DNA of 64,000 nt from Edaphobacter aggregans DSM 19364. GTDB lineage: Bacteria > Acidobacteriota > Terriglobia > Terriglobales > Acidobacteriaceae. Within the stretch, counting starts at the first letter, position 1. Each line of letters starts with the position of its first letter. The notes under the pieces are model-generated. The model had not been told where the DNA came from and searched no databases. It worked only from the letters and a program-made list of their open reading frames with translations. Positions 1 through 7,931 of this stretch are shown piece by piece. The translations under genes were made by a program, and so were the position numbers. The DNA lies in the NCBI RefSeq assembly GCF_000745965.1, contig NZ_KN050788.1:111143-175142 (forward strand), given 5' to 3'.

Positions 1-223
1 CTTCGAAGAGGATCTCACCGGCGAGGCCGGCGTGGCGGCTGGAGCCGGAGGCGGAGATGAGGATGGAGTCGCGGCCGACGAGGGCCTGGCGGGCGGGCTG
101 GAAGACGTCCTCGCGGAGGCTGGTACCGTCGGCGTAGGCGGCGAGGGTGTCGGAGAGGGCGACGGGCTGCTCGAAGATCTCACGGAGCATGGCGTGGGGG
201 AAGTTGCGGGAGGGGGCTTGCAT
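1..223 (-). CDS. SIS-domain sugar isomerase/deaminase (GlmS isomerase-like), 5' part only
   Basis: The gene runs off the left edge, so only the first 74 codons are visible. The reading starts MQAPSRNFPHAMLREIFEQP, which matches the 'M.KEI.EQP' entry of the isomerase half of glucosamine-6-phosphate synthase and related AgaS/FrlB-type SIS proteins; a following stretch ILISASGSSRHAG fits the first SIS strand and sugar-phosphate loop. There is no room for an N-terminal glutaminase domain, so it is more likely a stand-alone amino-sugar isomerase/deaminase than GlmS. The neighbouring PIG-L deacetylase and ROK regulator suggest amino-sugar catabolism (inference). The ATG at 221-223 is the first one compatible with the family alignment. 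Confidence 0.75.
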   Translation of the reverse strand, partial: MQAPSRNFPHAMLREIFEQPVALSDTLAAYADGTSLREDVFQPARQALVGRDSILISASGSSRHAGLAGEILFE

Positions 224-371
224 GGGTTTGTGTGTGCCTCTCTACGAGTTTAGCTGTGTGTGCGCGATTTTACGGTCGAGCAAAGCATGAGCCATCTACA
301 AGAACATGATCGCATCCTGAACGCTGTATGTGCCCGGGCGGGCGTAGAATCGGCGGTATTAGGAGGATGTT

Positions 372-485
372 ATGAAGAAGTTTGCTTTGGTTGTTCTGTT
401 CACGCTGGGCGCGGCGGCGGCGCACGCTGCGACGCTTTCTGCGGGATGTTGCGGTACGGCGTGTTGCGGCATCAGCTGCTGCTGA
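372..485 (+). CDS. tiny exported Cys-rich peptide (37 aa)
   Basis: This short frame is preceded by a near-perfect ribosome binding site (AGGAGG at 361-366). It encodes a KK-start plus hydrophobic signal peptide ending AHA-A, followed by a mature part of about 17 residues with three CC pairs (SAGCCGTACCGISCC). Signal peptide, strong RBS and patterned cysteines argue that it is translated. It lies between the divergent SIS gene and the 3' end of the PIG-L gene on the other strand. A TAGAAT at 345-350 could be its -10 box. The function is unknown; a metal-binding or disulfide-stabilised extracytoplasmic peptide is possible. It is easily missed by gene callers because of its length. Confidence 0.6.
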   Translation: MKKFALVVLFTLGAAAAHAATLSAGCCGTACCGISCC

Positions 486-510
486 GAACTGTTCCGACCG
501 GTGGGAGAGG

Positions 511-3378
511 TTATTTCGTGCCGACTGCGGTGGCGGGTGGGGCATCCTTGCCGAGGGCGAGTGACGGGTTTTTGGCCATGCTCATGAGGTTGGCCATGAT
601 GCGGAAGGAGCCGGGGACTCCGTCGGGCATCTGGCGGAAGAAGGCGTAGGCCATGTAGACGTAGGCTCCTTTGCCGTAGCGCGTGTAGAGGAGGCCGCCC
701 TTCTGCGGGTCCTGGCCAGCGTCGTGCATCTCGGTGAGGGCGATGTAGTGGGGGTCCCACTGGCGCATGAAGCCGTGGCCGCGCTCTTCGACCCAGTTGT
801 CGAAGTCGGCGGTGGTGATCTTGTTAGGCCAGTTGAGGACGGGGTCGTTGGGCTGGAGGATGGTGACCTTGTTGTCCTCTTCGACGACCTTTTCGGGATC
901 GCCGGACAAGGTGAGCGGGTAGGGACCGTAGTTGTGGTCGTACTCCTGGGTCTGGTACTGGACGATGACGGTTCCGCCGTTGTGGACGTAGTCGAGGAGG
1001 CGGTTGTTGAAGGTCTTGAGTTCGGGGCGGGCAGCGTAGGCGCGGATGCCGAGGATGATGGCGTCGTAGCGGGAGAGGTCGCCAGACGCGATGTCGGCGG
1101 CGGTGAGCATGGTGGGGTGGATGCCGATGTCTTCGAGGGTGGTCGCGGTGTCGTCGCCGGTTCCCATGACGTAGCCGATGTTGAGGTTGGGCGCGGTCTT
1201 TACGTCGACGCCGGTGGTCTTGTAGGTGGCGGGGCGATAGTGCGGGTAGGGGCGAAGGCCGGGATAGCCGACGGTCTCAAAGCCCTGGGTGAACTTTTCA
1301 CCGTTGTATTCGGCGACGGCGGTGATGGTGTACGGCTTGGGCTGCACCTGCTGGGGCGTGACGCGGAAGGTGAGGTTCTGGTCTTCGCCTTCACGCATGG
1401 TGGCGAAGTCGGCGACCTCGGGGGTGGACTTCCAGCCGGCGGGGAGGTCGAGGCGAACGGTGCCTTTGGCGGGGCCTTTGACGGAGCTGTGGAGGGCGAC
1501 GTGTAGTTCGAGCGTGGCGCTGGTGAGCGGCACGACTCCGGCGGTAGGAGAGACGAGCAGCGAGATGGCGGGCGCGACGAGGAGCGGTTCGAGGACGGGG
1601 CCTTCGCCGTTGACGCGATGGACGGTTTGGACGATGCCGGAGAGGGTGATGGCAACGTCGTGATATGTAACGGTCGCTCTTGCAAGAAGCGGATAGGGGC
1701 GCGTGGGGAGGTTGAGGTAGCGGGGGTCGTTGATGTCGTAGTAGGACTGCTCGAGCGAAGGGCGGGAGAAGTAGGGTTTGGTGAGCTCGGCGGTGCGGGG
1801 AACGGCGACGGTGAAGGACTGGTCGCGCGCGGCGCCGGGGGCGAGTGGGCCGGTGATGGGCTTGTCGGGAGTGATGGTGAAGCCGGGGCCGGCCTGCGAG
1901 GCGACCTCGACGGCGGAGAGGGTGACGGGCTCGAGGCCCTGGTTGGCGACGTGGACGGCGACGTTGACGCGGTTGCCGGGGACGACGGTCTGCGAGGTGG
2001 GGATCTGGGTGGAGAGATCGCCGAAGGGGCTGAGGCGCGCCGGGGCGGCTGCTGTGCCTTCGGTGGTGTTGGCCATGAAGGCGAGGCCGAGGGATTGCTG
2101 GAGGGCGAGGTTGAACTGCTGCTGCTTGACCGTGAGCTCGTGCGTCATGTTGTAGCAAGCCTCGGCGGGGAGTTTGCTGGCGGCGAGGTCGGCGAGGAGT
2201 GCGTTGGTTTGGGCGAGGCCCTTGGCGAGCGTGGGCGCGATGGTCGCGGGGTTGGCGGCGTCGTAGCTCGAGATGGCGGACTCCACGGTGGCATTGAGTG
2301 CGTTTAGCTTCTCAACCCACGGGGCCTGCTCGGATTTGGGAGCGTAGGAGGCGATGCCGGCCAGGGTGATGTCGATGCCGTCGAAGAAGGACTTCTCGTG
2401 CTGCGAGGTGGAGACGCGAGAGGCGTAGAGGTGGTAGGGGCTGGAGAAGGGGCGAGGCAGAGGGATTCCGATGCCACCGTTCTGGGTCTTCTGCTCGGCG
2501 AGGCCTTCGCGCGAGAGCTGCAGATAGGACTCGCCGAGCAGGGGATTGTAGGTTCCGCTGGGGACCTCGAGGGTGGTGGATGGGACGCCTTCGATCCAGG
2601 TGTTGTCGACGTAGTTACGGAAGCGGACGGGCTCCCAGTGGCCGGTGGCGTAGTCGTAGATGCCCTTGTCGGTGACGCGGGCGAAGGGGACGCGGGCGTA
2701 GACCTTGAGGGGAGACCAGGGGAGGAGGCCGGCCTTGATCTGGTCAGGGAAGACGTTGGGATCGCCGGCCATGACGTACGCCTTCTGTGCGGTGTAGCCA
2801 GAGACCTGATGGTGGCCGTGGCCGTCGGAGACGTTGCCGGCGAATACGCTGGTGACGACGAGGGGGCGCTGGATGCGGATGGCGCGGATGGCGTCGTAGA
2901 GGACGCGGTCCTCGCCCCAGGTCTTGAGGGCTTCTTCGATGGTCTTGGAGAAGCCAAAGTCGGCGACGCGGGCGAAGTATTGGTGCACGCCGTAGTAGTT
3001 ATCGGCGGCGAGGAGTTCCTGGGTGCGGAGGGTTCCGAGCTGGTCCCAGTAGTCGCCGGTGATGACGTTCTGGCCGCCTTCGCCGCGGTTGAGGGTGAGG
3101 AGCGTGGTGTCGACGCCCTGGCCGCGGCTCATATAGGTGAGCATGCCGCCGTCCTCGTCGTCGGGGTGCGCGGTGACCATGGCGAGCGAAGCGCGGGTGT
3201 GGAGCTTCTGGAGGGTCTGAGCGAGGCCGATGGAGGCGCGATCGATAGGAAGCGGCCGGGCGTAGGCGGACTGATAGTGCGCGGGCGCGGGCTGCTGTGC
3301 GGCTGCGAGGGGACCGCTAAAGGCGAGCGAAAGAGTGAGGAGTGTGGCGATGGTCCCGCGGCAGACGTCAGGTCTCAT
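511..3378 (-). CDS. exported PIG-L family deacetylase (LmbE-like), 955 aa
   Basis: N-terminal signal peptide, then a LmbE/PIG-L fold with the metal-binding motif AHPDDEDGG at about residues 66-74; these enzymes deacetylate GlcNAc-type substrates. A NEW3-like beta domain follows (about residues 590-690), and the C-terminus resembles a glutamine-amidotransferase/ThuA-like fold (YDAIILGIRAY). Such long multidomain PIG-L proteins are common in Acidobacteriota and Bacteroidetes. The start at 3376-3378 was preferred to the longer frame because it gives a clean signal peptide (MRPDVCRGTIATLLTLSLAF...) and has AGGAG upstream. It is divergent from the ROK gene, with a palindrome between them. A role in processing acetylated amino sugars is inferred from context. 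Confidence 0.85.
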   Translation of the reverse strand: MRPDVCRGTIATLLTLSLAFSGPLAAAQQPAPAHYQSAYARPLPIDRASIGLAQTLQKLHTRASLAMVTAHPDDEDGGMLTYMSRGQGVDTTLLTLNRGEGGQNVITGDYWDQLGTLRTQELLAADNYYGVHQYFARVADFGFSKTIEEALKTWGEDRVLYDAIRAIRIQRPLVVTSVFAGNVSDGHGHHQVSGYTAQKAYVMAGDPNVFPDQIKAGLLPWSPLKVYARVPFARVTDKGIYDYATGHWEPVRFRNYVDNTWIEGVPSTTLEVPSGTYNPLLGESYLQLSREGLAEQKTQNGGIGIPLPRPFSSPYHLYASRVSTSQHEKSFFDGIDITLAGIASYAPKSEQAPWVEKLNALNATVESAISSYDAANPATIAPTLAKGLAQTNALLADLAASKLPAEACYNMTHELTVKQQQFNLALQQSLGLAFMANTTEGTAAAPARLSPFGDLSTQIPTSQTVVPGNRVNVAVHVANQGLEPVTLSAVEVASQAGPGFTITPDKPITGPLAPGAARDQSFTVAVPRTAELTKPYFSRPSLEQSYYDINDPRYLNLPTRPYPLLARATVTYHDVAITLSGIVQTVHRVNGEGPVLEPLLVAPAISLLVSPTAGVVPLTSATLELHVALHSSVKGPAKGTVRLDLPAGWKSTPEVADFATMREGEDQNLTFRVTPQQVQPKPYTITAVAEYNGEKFTQGFETVGYPGLRPYPHYRPATYKTTGVDVKTAPNLNIGYVMGTGDDTATTLEDIGIHPTMLTAADIASGDLSRYDAIILGIRAYAARPELKTFNNRLLDYVHNGGTVIVQYQTQEYDHNYGPYPLTLSGDPEKVVEEDNKVTILQPNDPVLNWPNKITTADFDNWVEERGHGFMRQWDPHYIALTEMHDAGQDPQKGGLLYTRYGKGAYVYMAYAFFRQMPDGVPGSFRIMANLMSMAKNPSLALGKDAPPATAVGTK

Positions 3379-3446
3379 GAACGAAGATGCTCCTGGAATC
3401 GGCTTTTTTGAGCTTTGCTGGTAAGAGATACATGAGAGTTCCAAGC

Positions 3447-3467
3447 TTTGTAAAGAATATTTACAAA
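3447..3467. promoter_or_regulatory. perfect inverted repeat, candidate ROK operator
   Basis: TTTGTAAA (3447-3454), five bases, TTTACAAA (3460-3467): a perfect 8-bp inverted repeat in the only AT-rich patch between the divergent PIG-L and ROK genes. Size and spacing fit a dimeric winged-helix repressor. Its position suggests control of both directions by the ROK protein; this is inferred, not shown. Confidence 0.5.
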
Positions 3468-3539
3468 TATAGGGTATGATGTGTCCCAGCGGAAGCCGAG
3501 CACCGATGCGACTATCAAACCCCCCTGCCAACACAATAC

Positions 3540-4742
3540 CTGAATGAAGGCGAGACGCAGCCTTCGCGGCCGTCGCATCTTCGTCAGGCGAATGCGCGCG
3601 GGCTGCTGCGGCTGCTGCGGGAGCACAACCCGTGCTCGAAGGCGGACCTGGTGCGGCTGTCGGGGTTGAGCGCGCCGACGGTTTCGAGCGCGGTTGGATA
3701 TCTCGAGTCTTTGGGGTTGGTGGAGAAGCTCGGGGACGGCGAGTCCAGCGGTGGGCGGCCGCCGGAGATGCTGCGCTTCAACGCAGGTCACGGGTACGTG
3801 GCGGGCGTGGATATTGGCGGCACGCGGCTGCGGATGGTGCTGGCTGATCTGAATGGCCGCGTGGTGACGCAGTGGGCGACACGGTTTACGGAGCGGCAGA
3901 GGATGCCGAAGGCGGTCTGCGGGTTGATTCGCGATGGCCTGAAGGTGATGTGTCAGGAGGCATCGACCTCGCTGCGGCGCGTGCTGCACGTGACGGCGGG
4001 TGCACCGGGGATCACGAACGTGGAGTCGGGTGTGGTGATGTCGGCGCCGAATCTGCGGGAGTGGAACGACGTTCCGCTGCGCATGATGATCGAGCGCGAG
4101 TTGGGGATTCCGGCGCTGGTGGAGAACGATACGAACCTGGCCGCGGTGGGCGAGCACTGGCGCGGTTCGGCCTCGGGGGTTGAGGACTTCATCTTCGTGG
4201 CGCTGGGAACGGGCGTTGGCGCGGGCATCTTTATCAGCGGCAGGCTGCATCACGGAGCGAACTGGAGCGCGGGTGAGATTGGCTACGCCGGCGTGAACGG
4301 ACGGCCGCGGCAACCGCTGGAGGTTCATGAGACGGGCCAGATGGAACGGTCGATCGGCGGGCTGGGGATCGAGGCTGAGTGGCAGCGCCTGCTGGCACGA
4401 GAGCGGCGGGCCAGCATGAGCGAGCTAGGAAAGCTGCGGGCGACGGAGATCTTTGACCTGGCCGTGGACGGCGATCGGCTGGCGGGGCAGGTGGTGCAGA
4501 CGATGGCACAGATTCTCGCCGATTGCATCGTTGACCTTGCGCTGGCGCTGGACCCGGAGATGGTGATTCTGGGCGGCGGCGTGGGCTCGCACCCGGAGCT
4601 TTGTAGAGTCACGGCGAGGCTGCTGGGGCGCAACGAGTTCGCGAAACCGGAGGTCCGGTCGAGCTCACTGGGGACCCAGGCGCAGCTTCACGGTGCGATC
4701 TCATTGAGCCTGGCGGCGACGGCAGCGCGGCTGCTGGCTTAA
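3540..4742 (+). CDS. ROK family transcriptional regulator (NagC/XylR type), about 400 aa
   Basis: An N-terminal winged helix (RPSHLRQANARGLLRLLREH, then SKADLVRLSGLSAPTVSSAV) is followed by a ROK domain with the phosphate loop DIGGTRLR and ATP-site motif ALGTGVGAGI. The usual zinc-binding Cys cluster is not evident in the ROK domain, so sugar binding without catalysis is likely. Start problem: the first GTG in frame (3651) would cut the DNA-binding helix in half, while coding similarity continues upstream to the codons N-E-G-E-T-Q-P-S at 3543. No ATG, GTG or TTG exists in this frame between the stop at 3477 and 3651, so the start is a CTG (3540 or 3525), another rare codon, or the sequence has an error. 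It probably represses the flanking PIG-L/TonB genes. Confidence 0.8.
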   Translation: MNEGETQPSRPSHLRQANARGLLRLLREHNPCSKADLVRLSGLSAPTVSSAVGYLESLGLVEKLGDGESSGGRPPEMLRFNAGHGYVAGVDIGGTRLRMVLADLNGRVVTQWATRFTERQRMPKAVCGLIRDGLKVMCQEASTSLRRVLHVTAGAPGITNVESGVVMSAPNLREWNDVPLRMMIERELGIPALVENDTNLAAVGEHWRGSASGVEDFIFVALGTGVGAGIFISGRLHHGANWSAGEIGYAGVNGRPRQPLEVHETGQMERSIGGLGIEAEWQRLLARERRASMSELGKLRATEIFDLAVDGDRLAGQVVQTMAQILADCIVDLALALDPEMVILGGGVGSHPELCRVTARLLGRNEFAKPEVRSSSLGTQAQLHGAISLSLAATAARLLA

Positions 4743-4772
4743 GCAAACGAAATCCGAATACCAAGAATCATA

Positions 4773-4807
4773 TTGACAAGCACATAAATATTTCACTAGT
4801 GTTAGTG
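4773..4807 (+). promoter_or_regulatory. candidate promoter and operator of the TonB receptor gene
   Basis: TTGACA at 4773-4778 is a consensus -35 box. About 18 bases later lies TAGTGT, overlapping an inverted repeat CACTA-GTGT-TAGTG (4794-4807). The AT-rich block sits 120-150 bases before the receptor start, leaving a leader of roughly 120 nt. The promoter and the binding site are inferred from sequence only. Confidence 0.35.
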
Positions 4808-4926
4808 CACCTTACGACTTCCTAAATAGGTTTTACTAAGTTCCCGCCTGTTGGCGGCTTTCGTGATACCTAGCTGAGAGTTCCAGATTCGATCGATCTG
4901 TTTCGACGTTTTCCAGGAGGCACACC

Positions 4927-7851
4927 GTGTTGACCCTTCGCAGTGTTCGAATCCCTCTTCTTGGAGCCGCGCTGTTTGCGGGCCTCCCTGCCCTCGTCTC
5001 GACCGCACCGGCGTGGGGCCAGTCGCAGTCGATCAACGGCACGATTCGCGGGCACGTGACGGACGCGACCGGAGCCTCGGTGGCCGGTGCAACGGTGACG
5101 GTGACCAATGCTGAGATGGGCTACAGCAGGACACTTGCGACCGAAGCGGACGGCTACTACGTGCTGGTGAATCTTCCGCTGGGAACGTACAAGGTCCTGG
5201 TGTCGAAAGAAGGCTTCTCGACCGCGACCTATGACCAGATTGTTTTGACCGCCGGCAAGGAAGCTGTCCTCGATCCTTCGCTGAAGGTGGGCAGCGCGAC
5301 CGAACAGATCGACGTGAGTTCCACGGTCACGAACATCGATCCCACCTCTCTGAACGTTCAGCGTACGCTGGATTCGCGCGAGGTGGAGAACCTGCCGCTG
5401 ACGTCGAGGAATCCGTATAACTTCATCCTGTTTCAGCCGGGCGTGAGCGGCCATCCCAATCCGGAACTGGGCATTCCGCGGACGATCAACACGAACGGCC
5501 TCCTGGACCGCATTAACTACCAGATGGACGGCATGGTGAACACGCAAAGCGATCGTATTGGACTTCGCCTGTTCCCGATCGGCGACATCTTCGTGAAAGA
5601 GGTTCAAACAGTCTCAAACAGCTTCAGCCCGGAGTTTGGGTGGACGTCGGGCGATGTGTATAACGTGATCTCGAACAACGGAACAAACAGCTTCCACGGC
5701 CTGTTCCAGTGGATTCGCCGGTGGCAGGATGCGACAGCGTATCCATTTTTCTCGAACAAGAGCCAGCCGAAGCCGAATCTTGAACTTGAGGATTACTCTG
5801 CCAATGCTGGTGGAAGGATCATCAAGGACAAGCTGTTCTTCTTCGGATCGTATGAGCATGTGGTGCGCGGACAGCCTGCGCCGGTCACGATTACTCCTGC
5901 AAATATCGCGGCACTGGGGCTGCCGCCGGACCAGGTTGCTCCTGCGCCCGGCCTGCTGCATGGCACCTTCGTACTGGGCCGCGGAGATTGGAACATCAAC
6001 AGCAAGAACTCGCTGTTCATTCGCTACAACTACTTCAAGAACAACTTTCCCTACAACACGCAGGTTGGCGGATTGAATGCGCGCAGCACGGCATCGGACT
6101 TCCTGGACCGTGCGCACGTGATCGGCGGCCAGCTGACCTCGACGATCAATGATCATCTGCTGAACGAGCTTCGCTTCTCCTGGCCGTTCCGCAACAACTC
6201 GCACTTCCGTGGGCCGAACGCGGGAGCTGATCCAGCGATCATCATCTCGCAAGTCGCGAACATCGGCGCAGGTAGCAATGCGGGCGACCAGTACACGGAC
6301 AAGGTTCCCAGCGGAAGCGACAATGTCAGCTACCTGCGCGGGAAGCATACGATCAAGGGCGGCTTCAACCTGGCGCAGCTGATCAATCGTCAGCGCCTGG
6401 TCAGCTTCAACGAGTACACGTTTAGTTCTCTGCAGAAGTATCTGGACGCGAAGAATGGCGTCAATCGCTATGGCTACAGCCAGTTCAGAACCCAGCAGGA
6501 CGTGAACGGTATCGGTTATGCGTCCATGTACTTTGGTGCGTACCTGCAGGACACCTGGCAGGTGACGCCACGGTTCCTGGTGGTCTATGGCGGCCGCTAT
6601 GACCGGTTCACGGGACCGGAGGCGAACCCGAACGCTCCCTTTGTGAACTCGCGCAGCTTCAATACGCCGAACACGAACTTCGCTCCGCGCGTTGGCTTTA
6701 CCTACCGGCTGGACGATCACACGGTACTGAAGGCCTCGGGCGGTATCTTCTATCAGGCGACTCCGACGAACCTCTGGTTCAACGCACTGAACCTCGATGG
6801 TTCCAACCGTACGAACAGCTTTACAATCACGCAGCCTGCAAACGCTACCACCGGCGTCCTGGCGTTTCCGAATATTCCGGCAAGCGGCACGACGGCGGCG
6901 CAGAATGTGACGACGGTATCGCCCAAGTTCAAGAACGAGTACACGTGGAATGCCACGATGCAGATCTCGCATGAGTTCAGCCGCAACGACACATTCATGA
7001 TCGGTTACATCATGACGAACGGCCGCAACCTCCAGTACCTGCACAACATCAATCCGATCAATCCTATTGGCCGGCTTGCGGATGGCCGGCCAGTGTTCAG
7101 TTCAGCCTCGAACGCTTCGACGCGGCTTGATACGCGGTTCAATCAGATCAACCAGGTGGAGTCGGGCGCGAATACAAGCTTCAATGCGTTGATTGTGAAC
7201 TACACTCGTTCGCTGTCGCGGGGTATTCAGATCAACGCGAACTACACCTGGTCGCACACGATCTCGGATGGTCCTGAGGTCAACACTTTCGAGCAGAGTG
7301 TGGGGATTGAGGATACGACCTATCTGAAGCGTGATCGGGGGCCAAGCCTTGTCAATCATCCCAACGCGTTCAACCTGACGGCGGTGATGGAGCCGACGTT
7401 CAGTCTGAGCCACGGCTTCCTGAACACACTGGCCAATCACAACATGGTGGCCCTGCTGGCGAACGTCAGCTCGGGCGATCAGCAGAACATCATCACCAAC
7501 GTGTCGCTCAACGGAGATTCGTCGGTGGCCTCGGTGACTCGCCCGCTGTATGCAGGAAGGAACTCGTTGCGTTCGCCGAGTGTGTACCAGATCGATGGAC
7601 GCTACACGCGGACCTTCCCGAAGCTGTTTGAGCGCATCGCGCCGTCGTTCCTACTGGAGGCGAACAACATCTTCAACCACACAAACGTGACGTACTTGGG
7701 AGGAACAAACAACTCGGTGCCGCAAACCGTGGTGCAGACGCCTAACGACTCGCGGGGCCCGATTGGAACTGCTATCGGCAGTCCGACGATCACTCGCGGG
7801 TCGGTGCTGGAGGCGCGCATTGTGCAGATCGGTGTTGCGGCGCGCTGGTAG
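4927..7851 (+). CDS. TonB-dependent receptor with carboxypeptidase-regulatory domain (Oar-like), 974 aa
   Basis: GTG start with AGGAGG at 4914-4919. The signal peptide ends near APAWGQ. Residues about 35-120 form a carboxypeptidase-regulatory (beta-sandwich) domain (GTIRGHVTDATGASVAGATV). A plug-like segment then follows (VENLPLTSRNPYNFILFQPG), and a long beta-barrel with many N-R-Y-T strand motifs ends in an aromatic C-terminus (QIGVAARW). This architecture is typical of the expanded outer-membrane glycan/peptide receptors of Acidobacteriota. Outer-membrane location and TonB-driven uptake are known for the family; the substrate is unknown, though the ROK/PIG-L/SIS neighbours suggest amino-sugar oligomers. 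A terminator follows directly. Confidence 0.9.
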   Translation: MLTLRSVRIPLLGAALFAGLPALVSTAPAWGQSQSINGTIRGHVTDATGASVAGATVTVTNAEMGYSRTLATEADGYYVLVNLPLGTYKVLVSKEGFSTATYDQIVLTAGKEAVLDPSLKVGSATEQIDVSSTVTNIDPTSLNVQRTLDSREVENLPLTSRNPYNFILFQPGVSGHPNPELGIPRTINTNGLLDRINYQMDGMVNTQSDRIGLRLFPIGDIFVKEVQTVSNSFSPEFGWTSGDVYNVISNNGTNSFHGLFQWIRRWQDATAYPFFSNKSQPKPNLELEDYSANAGGRIIKDKLFFFGSYEHVVRGQPAPVTITPANIAALGLPPDQVAPAPGLLHGTFVLGRGDWNINSKNSLFIRYNYFKNNFPYNTQVGGLNARSTASDFLDRAHVIGGQLTSTINDHLLNELRFSWPFRNNSHFRGPNAGADPAIIISQVANIGAGSNAGDQYTDKVPSGSDNVSYLRGKHTIKGGFNLAQLINRQRLVSFNEYTFSSLQKYLDAKNGVNRYGYSQFRTQQDVNGIGYASMYFGAYLQDTWQVTPRFLVVYGGRYDRFTGPEANPNAPFVNSRSFNTPNTNFAPRVGFTYRLDDHTVLKASGGIFYQATPTNLWFNALNLDGSNRTNSFTITQPANATTGVLAFPNIPASGTTAAQNVTTVSPKFKNEYTWNATMQISHEFSRNDTFMIGYIMTNGRNLQYLHNINPINPIGRLADGRPVFSSASNASTRLDTRFNQINQVESGANTSFNALIVNYTRSLSRGIQINANYTWSHTISDGPEVNTFEQSVGIEDTTYLKRDRGPSLVNHPNAFNLTAVMEPTFSLSHGFLNTLANHNMVALLANVSSGDQQNIITNVSLNGDSSVASVTRPLYAGRNSLRSPSVYQIDGRYTRTFPKLFERIAPSFLLEANNIFNHTNVTYLGGTNNSVPQTVVQTPNDSRGPIGTAIGSPTITRGSVLEARIVQIGVAARW

Positions 7852-7860
7852 TCAACCGTG

Positions 7861-7900
7861 GTGGCGCGAACCGATAATGGTTTGTGCCACCTATTTTTTT
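7861..7900 (+). terminator. Rho-independent terminator after the TonB receptor gene
   Basis: Twelve-pair stem GTGGCGCGAACC / GGTTTGTGCCAC with two G-U pairs and a GATAAT loop (7861-7890), followed by CTATTTTTTTG. It lies 9 bases after the receptor stop codon. Confidence 0.8.
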
Positions 7901-7931
7901 GTCTTGAAGAAGCGGCAGATGAGGACGATGG

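Noticed and set aside
511..3534. Longer N-terminus for the PIG-L protein (52 extra residues)
   Set aside because: The extension crosses the promoter palindrome and removes the signal peptide from the N-terminus; the ATG at 3376-3378 has an RBS.
5614..7044. Long antisense open frame (476 codons) inside the TonB receptor gene
   Set aside because: Its composition mirrors the codon bias of the sense gene, with Arg/Val-rich content and no recognisable motif; the receptor on the other strand is certain.
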